A stretch of 10,258 nt of DNA from JBFWNZ01 sp050250795. Its GTDB lineage: Bacteria; Pseudomonadota; Alphaproteobacteria; UBA8366. Positions 6,800 through 10,258 of this stretch are shown piece after piece. Made by a program: the position numbers and the translations under genes. The stretch spans positions 1 through 10,258 of the forward strand of contig JBFWNZ010000119.1 in NCBI GenBank assembly GCA_050250795.1, written 5' to 3'. Every line of letters starts with the position of its first letter. The stretch's first letter is position 1. The notes beneath the pieces were generated by a model. The model did not search any database and had not been told where the DNA came from. It saw only the letters and a list, made by a program, of their open reading frames with translations.

Positions 6800-7255
6800 A
6801 TGAAACGCATCATTCTGGCCGTCGTCGCGGTTCTGCTGATCGCCGGCGCGGGGGCGGCGGCGTGGTTCTTCTTCATCAAGGCGAAGCCGGAAGATCACGT
6901 TCGCGACGACGTCCATGAAACCGCCGGCAAGCCGGAGTTTCTGGAACTCGATGCGCTGTCCGTGCCCGTCATTCGCGGCGGGCGTCTGGACAAATACATC
7001 ATGCTGCGCCTAACCCTGGAAATGAAGGATGCCAAGGCGAAAGCCGTCGGCAAGGAAGCGATGCCGTTGGTCAAGGACGCGTTTCTGCGCGACCTGCATG
7101 GCTTCTTCGCCGATCAACCGCCAAAGGATGAGGGCATTGATGTGCGCTTGGTCAAGGCGCGCCTGATGCGCGTATCCGAGCGGCTTTTCGGACCGGGCCA
7201 GGTGGTGAACGTGCTGGTTCAGGGCGCCTTCGAGCGCGAATGGAAGCCGCAGTGA
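6800..7255 (+). CDS. FliL-like single-pass membrane protein
   Basis: A small protein of 151 residues. It has a short positive start (MKR), one hydrophobic segment at about residues 4-26 (rich in Val/Ala/Leu and ending WFFFIK), a charged linker (about 27-45), and a soluble domain that would face the periplasm. The soluble part begins FLELDALSVPVIRGGR, followed by YIMLRLTLEM, EAMPLVKDAFLRDLH and, at the end, GPGQVVNVLVQGAF. This order resembles the FliL family of flagellar stator-associated proteins (a V/F-ELDPFTVNL-like strand, an alternating hydrophobic strand, a helix with xxPxVRDALL, and a final strand). No flagellar gene is nearby, so it may be a FliL paralogue with another job. The ATG at 6800 is chosen because AAGGGGAA lies nine bases upstream and it opens directly on the membrane anchor. 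A TTG at 6746 would add 18 unconvincing residues. Confidence 0.6.
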   Translation: MKRIILAVVAVLLIAGAGAAAWFFFIKAKPEDHVRDDVHETAGKPEFLELDALSVPVIRGGRLDKYIMLRLTLEMKDAKAKAVGKEAMPLVKDAFLRDLHGFFADQPPKDEGIDVRLVKARLMRVSERLFGPGQVVNVLVQGAFEREWKPQ

Positions 7256-7284
7256 CAGCCGCTGTCCGGTCCTTGCCGCGTGCC

Positions 7285-7292
7285 GGGGAGGA
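7285..7292 (+). promoter_or_regulatory. Ribosome binding site of the MFS gene
   Basis: GGGGAGGA, a near-consensus Shine-Dalgarno sequence, lies six bases before the ATG at 7299. It is the strongest such site in the window and fixes the start. It falls in the 43-base gap after the FliL-like gene. Confidence 0.65.
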
Positions 7293-7298
7293 TCGGGG

Positions 7299-8507
7299 AT
7301 GAACGGAACCGCTGCCGAGATGCGGGGCGACCCGACGCGCCGCAATGTCTTCCTGTTGTCGCTCTGCCTCGGCTTCTCGATGACGGGCGCGGTCGTCGTG
7401 ATGACCGTCTCGGCGCTGACCGGCCAGATGCTGGCCGAGGACAAGGCGCTGGCGACGCTGCCCTTCGCGTTGCAGTGGATCGCCTCGATGGCGGCCACGA
7501 TGCCGGCCTCGCTGTTCATGCGTCGCTTCGGCCGGCGCGCCGGCTTCACGCTCGGACAGAGCTTCGGGCTGCTGGCAGCGCTCGGCTGCACCGTCGCTGT
7601 CATGGCCGGCAGCTTCTGGGCCTTCGCGCTGACCAATGCCTGCTTCGGCATCCACAATGCCTTCTGGCAGTATTACCGCTTCGCGGCGGCCGATACGGCG
7701 CCCGAGAACTTTCGCAGCAAGGCGATTTCGCTGACGCTGGCCGGCGGCGTGGTGGCGGCGTTGCTGGGCCCAGAACTGTCCAAGCTCAGCGTCGATCTGC
7801 TGGCGCCCGCGACCTTTGCGGGCTCGTATCTGATCATCGGACTGCTTTGCCTCGTGACCACCTCGATCCTGCAGTTCCTGCGCATCCCGCGGCCGACCGC
7901 GGTGGAACGGGCGGACAGCGGACGGCCGTTGCGCCAGATTGCGGCGCAGCCGGTGTTCATCGTCGCGGTCCTGTCGGCCACGCTCGGCTATGCGACCATG
8001 GCGTTGATCATGACCGCGACGCCGCTGGCCATGGTCGCTTGCGGCTTTTCCTTCTCGCAGACGGCATCCGTCATCCAGTGGCATGTGTTGGCGATGTATG
8101 TGCCCAGTTTCTTTACCGGAGCCCTAATTCGCCGCTTCGGCGTGCACCGCATCGTCGCGACGGGCACGCTGCTGCTGGCCGGGTGCGCGGCTGTCGGCCT
8201 GTCGGGAGTCGCATTGGAGCAGTTTTTCGGCGCCCTGGTGCTGCTGGGCTTGGGCTGGAACTTCATGTTCATCGGCGGCACGTCGCTGCTGACCGGGGCG
8301 CATACCCAGGCAGAGCGGGCCAAGGTTCAGGGATTCAACGATTTTCTGGTGTTCAGCAGCGTCTCGCTGGCGTCTGCGGCGTCCGGCCTGTTGCAGAACC
8401 GCTTCGGCTGGGAGGCGCTGAACTACGGCATCCTGGCGCCGGCGCTGGCGGTCCTGGCCGCCGTGCTTTGGCTGCGGATCGGCGGGAGGGGCCCGAAACC
8501 GGCCTGA
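7299..8507 (+). CDS. Major facilitator superfamily transporter
   Basis: An inner-membrane transporter of 402 residues, the size of a 12-helix MFS protein. Long hydrophobic segments alternate with short charged loops throughout. The two six-helix halves are separated by a hydrophilic loop at about residues 195-212 ([16 protein letters not shown]). The loop after helix 2 carries a motif-A-like MRRFGRRAG (74-82), and the second half repeats it as IRRFGVHR (277-284), as expected from the internal MFS duplication. Other family features are GFNDFLVF in the second half and several Gly/Ala-rich helices. The substrate cannot be read from the sequence. Its position at the end of a riboflavin/thiamine gene run hints at a cofactor-related substrate, but a 43-base gap and unrelated neighbours make this weak. 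The C-terminus is short and charged (GGRGPKPA). Confidence 0.88.
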   Translation: MNGTAAEMRGDPTRRNVFLLSLCLGFSMTGAVVVMTVSALTGQMLAEDKALATLPFALQWIASMAATMPASLFMRRFGRRAGFTLGQSFGLLAALGCTVAVMAGSFWAFALTNACFGIHNAFWQYYRFAAADTAPENFRSKAISLTLAGGVVAALLGPELSKLSVDLLAPATFAGSYLIIGLLCLVTTSILQFLRIPRPTAVERADSGRPLRQIAAQPVFIVAVLSATLGYATMALIMTATPLAMVACGFSFSQTASVIQWHVLAMYVPSFFTGALIRRFGVHRIVATGTLLLAGCAAVGLSGVALEQFFGALVLLGLGWNFMFIGGTSLLTGAHTQAERAKVQGFNDFLVFSSVSLASAASGLLQNRFGWEALNYGILAPALAVLAAVLWLRIGGRGPKPA

Positions 8508-8689
8508 TCCGCCGCATTGCGTGCGTTTGCGGGAATGGGTGGAGCCGGTTGCGATTCCGGCAACCTTCTGGCATGTTCGCGCCGACTTTTTCGGCCCCGG
8601 CCGCATTCCGGCAAGAATTCGGGAGCGGTCGGCCGGACGGGGAGGGCACTCCCGAACGGGGTCTCAGCGACACAACAGGGTTTAACAAG
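8508..8689 (+). promoter_or_regulatory. Intergenic region before hppA with several inverted repeats
   Basis: This is the longest non-coding stretch (182 bases) and the likely place for termination of the upstream operon and the hppA promoter. It holds: GGTTGC/GCAACC (8547-8552 and 8560-8565), a 6-bp stem with a 7-base loop; GCCGA/TCGGC (8581-8585 and 8591-8595), a 5-bp stem with loop CTTTT; TTCGGGAG/CTCCCGAA (8618-8625 and 8649-8656), a perfect 8-bp inverted repeat 23 bases apart; and a 10-base direct repeat ATTCCGGCAA at 8554-8563 and 8605-8614. None is followed by a T-run, so no classical terminator is claimed. I could not identify a convincing promoter. The hppA ribosome binding site is weak (CAGGG, 8676-8680). 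Confidence 0.4.
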
Positions 8690-10258
8690 ATGCTTATCTT
8701 CGCGATTGCCTGCGGGGTGCTTGCGGTGCTGTACGGGCTCTTCACGAGCCGGTCGGTGCTGTCGGCCAGCCCCGGTAACGAACGGATGCAGCAGATCGCC
8801 GCTGCAGTGCAGGAAGGGGCCGCGGCCTATCTGAACCGGCAGTACACGACCATCGCGGCGGTGGGCGTCGTGATCGCCGTCCTGCTCTTCTTCCTTCTGT
8901 CCTGGCAGGTGGCGCTCGGCTTCGTGATCGGCGCCGTGCTGTCCGGTGCGACCGGCTATATCGGCATGTATGTGTCGGTCCGGGCCAATGTCCGCACGGC
9001 CGAAGCCGCCCGCAAGGGGCTGGCGGAAGGCCTGTCGATCTCGTTCCGTGCGGGATCGGTCACCGGCATGCTGGTCGCCGGCCTCGCGCTGCTGGCGGTG
9101 AGCTGCTATTTCGGCTTCCTGAACATGCAGGGCGCGACCGGCCGCGGCCTCGTCGATCCGCTGGTCGCGCTGGGCTTCGGCGCGTCGCTGATCTCGATCT
9201 TCGCGCGGCTCGGCGGCGGCATCTTCACCAAGGGCGCCGACGTCGGTGCCGACCTGGTCGGCAAGGTCGAGGCGGGCATTCCCGAGGACGATCCCCGCAA
9301 TCCGGCGGTGATCGCGGACAATGTCGGCGACAATGTCGGCGACTGCGCGGGCATGGCGGCGGACCTGTTCGAGACCTATGTCGTCAGCGTCGTCGCGACG
9401 ATGGTGCTGGCCTCGATCTTCTTCGCCACCTCGGGCGCGCTGGGCGAACTGTTGCTCTATCCGCTGGTGCTGGGCGGCGTCTCGATCATCGCCTCGGTGA
9501 TTGCGACCTTCTTCGTGCGCCTCGGCAGCAGCAACAACATCATGGGCGCGCTTTACAAGGGCTTCATTGCCAGCGCCGTCCTGTCCGCCATCGCCTTCTG
9601 GCCGGTGACGGAATGGGTGCTGGGCATGGGCACGGTCTTCACGGTCGGCGACCTGACCTTCACGGCGCAGAGCCTGTATCTGTGCGCGCTGGCGGGCCTC
9701 GTCACCACCGGCCTGCTCGTCTGGGTGACGGAGTATTACACCGGCACGCAGTATCGCCCGGTACGCTCGGTCGCGCAGGCTTCGACGACCGGCCACGGCA
9801 CCAACGTGATCCAGGGCCTCGCCATCTCGATGGAGTCGACCGCGATCCCCGCGCTCATCATCTGCGCGGCGATCATCGTCACCTATCTGCTGGCGGGTCT
9901 GTTCGGCATCGCCATCGCCGTGACCGCGATGCTGGCGCTGGCCGGCGTGGTCGTGGCGCTCGATGCCTATGGTCCGGTCACGGACAATGCCGGCGGCATC
10001 GCCGAGATGTCCGAAATGGAAGCGGATGTCCGCAAGACCACCGACGCGCTGGACGCGGTCGGCAACACCACCAAGGCGGTGACCAAGGGCTATGCCATCG
10101 GGTCCGCCGGTCTCGGTGCGCTGGTGCTGTTCGCGGCCTACACCCAGGATCTTGCCTTCTTCTCGGGCAATCCGACCCGGTATCCCTACTTCCAGGGCGT
10201 GACGGTGAACTTCAGCCTGTCCATCCCCTATGTCGTCGTCGGCCTGTTCGTCGGCGGC
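8690..10258 (+). CDS. hppA: K+-independent H+-translocating pyrophosphatase (3'-truncated by the window)
   Basis: A membrane-integral pyrophosphatase that uses PPi hydrolysis to pump protons out of the cytoplasm. The frame is open from the ATG at 8690 to the last base: 523 codons of the roughly 700 expected, with the C-terminal helices missing. The match to the family is very strong. The catalytic loop [22 protein letters not shown] begins at residue 175, then come [19 protein letters not shown] and [14 protein letters not shown] (217-230), followed by [29 protein letters not shown] and [14 protein letters not shown]. The GNTTKA motif has lysine at residue 462, where K+-dependent enzymes have alanine, so it should be K+-independent and therefore H+-pumping. 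The N-terminus MLIFAIACG is a membrane helix, in keeping with the family. It follows a 182-base gap and probably has its own promoter. Confidence 0.97.
   Translation, partial: MLIFAIACGVLAVLYGLFTSRSVLSASPGNERMQQIAAAVQEGAAAYLNRQYTTIAAVGVVIAVLLFFLLSWQVALGFVIGAVLSGATGYIGMYVSVRANVRTAEAARKGLAEGLSISFRAGSVTGMLVAGLALLAVSCYFGFLNMQGATGRGLVDPLVALGFGASLISIFARLGGGIFTKGADVGADLVGKVEAGIPEDDPRNPAVIADNVGDNVGDCAGMAADLFETYVVSVVATMVLASIFFATSGALGELLLYPLVLGGVSIIASVIATFFVRLGSSNNIMGALYKGFIASAVLSAIAFWPVTEWVLGMGTVFTVGDLTFTAQSLYLCALAGLVTTGLLVWVTEYYTGTQYRPVRSVAQASTTGHGTNVIQGLAISMESTAIPALIICAAIIVTYLLAGLFGIAIAVTAMLALAGVVVALDAYGPVTDNAGGIAEMSEMEADVRKTTDALDAVGNTTKAVTKGYAIGSAGLGALVLFAAYTQDLAFFSGNPTRYPYFQGVTVNFSLSIPYVVVGLFVGG

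Noticed and set aside
7254..7266. A 13-base palindrome (GACAGC, C, GCTGTC) at the end of the FliL-like gene.
   Set aside because: It overlaps the stop codon, is short, and cannot form an RNA hairpin with a one-base loop. There is no second copy to suggest an operator.
8549..8577. A sigma-70-like promoter for hppA (TTGCGA, 17 bases, CATGTT).
   Set aside because: The -10 match is poor, and the -35 lies in an inverted repeat better explained as a hairpin. Such matches are expected by chance.
8423..9796. A 457-codon minus-strand open frame opposite the MFS end, the intergenic region and hppA.
   Set aside because: It is antisense to the strongly conserved pyrophosphatase, and the product is rich in Arg, Gln, Asp and His with no motif.

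Overview
This window is GC-rich (roughly two thirds G+C by eye), and every supported gene is on the + strand. Gene order and protein sequences point to an alphaproteobacterium, most likely of the Rhodospirillales type. The main reasons are the order glyA-nrdR-ribD-ribE-ribB-ribH-nusB-thiL, which is characteristic of that class, and a K+-independent H+-pyrophosphatase closely resembling, from memory, the Rhodospirillum enzyme. I see no mobile elements, CRISPR arrays, tRNA or rRNA genes, phage genes or defence genes.

Layout. Positions 60-1373 encode serine hydroxymethyltransferase (glyA). A long imperfect stem-loop (1350-1392) covers its stop codon. nrdR, the ATP/dATP-sensing repressor of ribonucleotide reductase genes, follows at 1417-1881. 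ribD starts inside the end of nrdR and opens a compact riboflavin block: ribD (1862-2983), ribE (2994-3581), a ribB with a C-terminal GTP cyclohydrolase II-like domain (3587-4804), and ribH (4808-5257). nusB (5254-5775) overlaps ribH by an ATGA, and thiL (5750-6739) overlaps nusB by 26 bases. A small FliL-like single-pass membrane protein (6800-7255) and a 12-helix MFS transporter (7299-8507) come next on the same strand. A 182-base gap with several inverted repeats then separates this run from hppA, which starts at 8690 and runs off the end of the window with 523 codons visible.

How the genes fit together. GlyA supplies glycine and one-carbon units for purine and thymidylate synthesis, and NrdR tunes deoxynucleotide supply. 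The four rib genes cover the late pathway to riboflavin: pyrimidine deamination and reduction, the four-carbon DHBP unit, lumazine and riboflavin. The first step, GTP cyclohydrolase II, is probably not provided here, because the RibA-like domain of the ribB gene has lost all three zinc cysteines and other catalytic motifs (the RibBX type). A separate ribA is therefore expected elsewhere in the genome. ThiL makes thiamine diphosphate and NusB serves rRNA antitermination. HppA couples pyrophosphate, a by-product of biosynthesis, to proton pumping.

Most of this is a well-known housekeeping cluster, and I do not see a new system. The points most worth checking are the stem-loop over the glyA stop codon, the degenerate RibA domain, the FliL-like and MFS genes attached to a cofactor operon, the possible RBS-masking hairpin before the FliL-like gene, and the inverted repeats before hppA.
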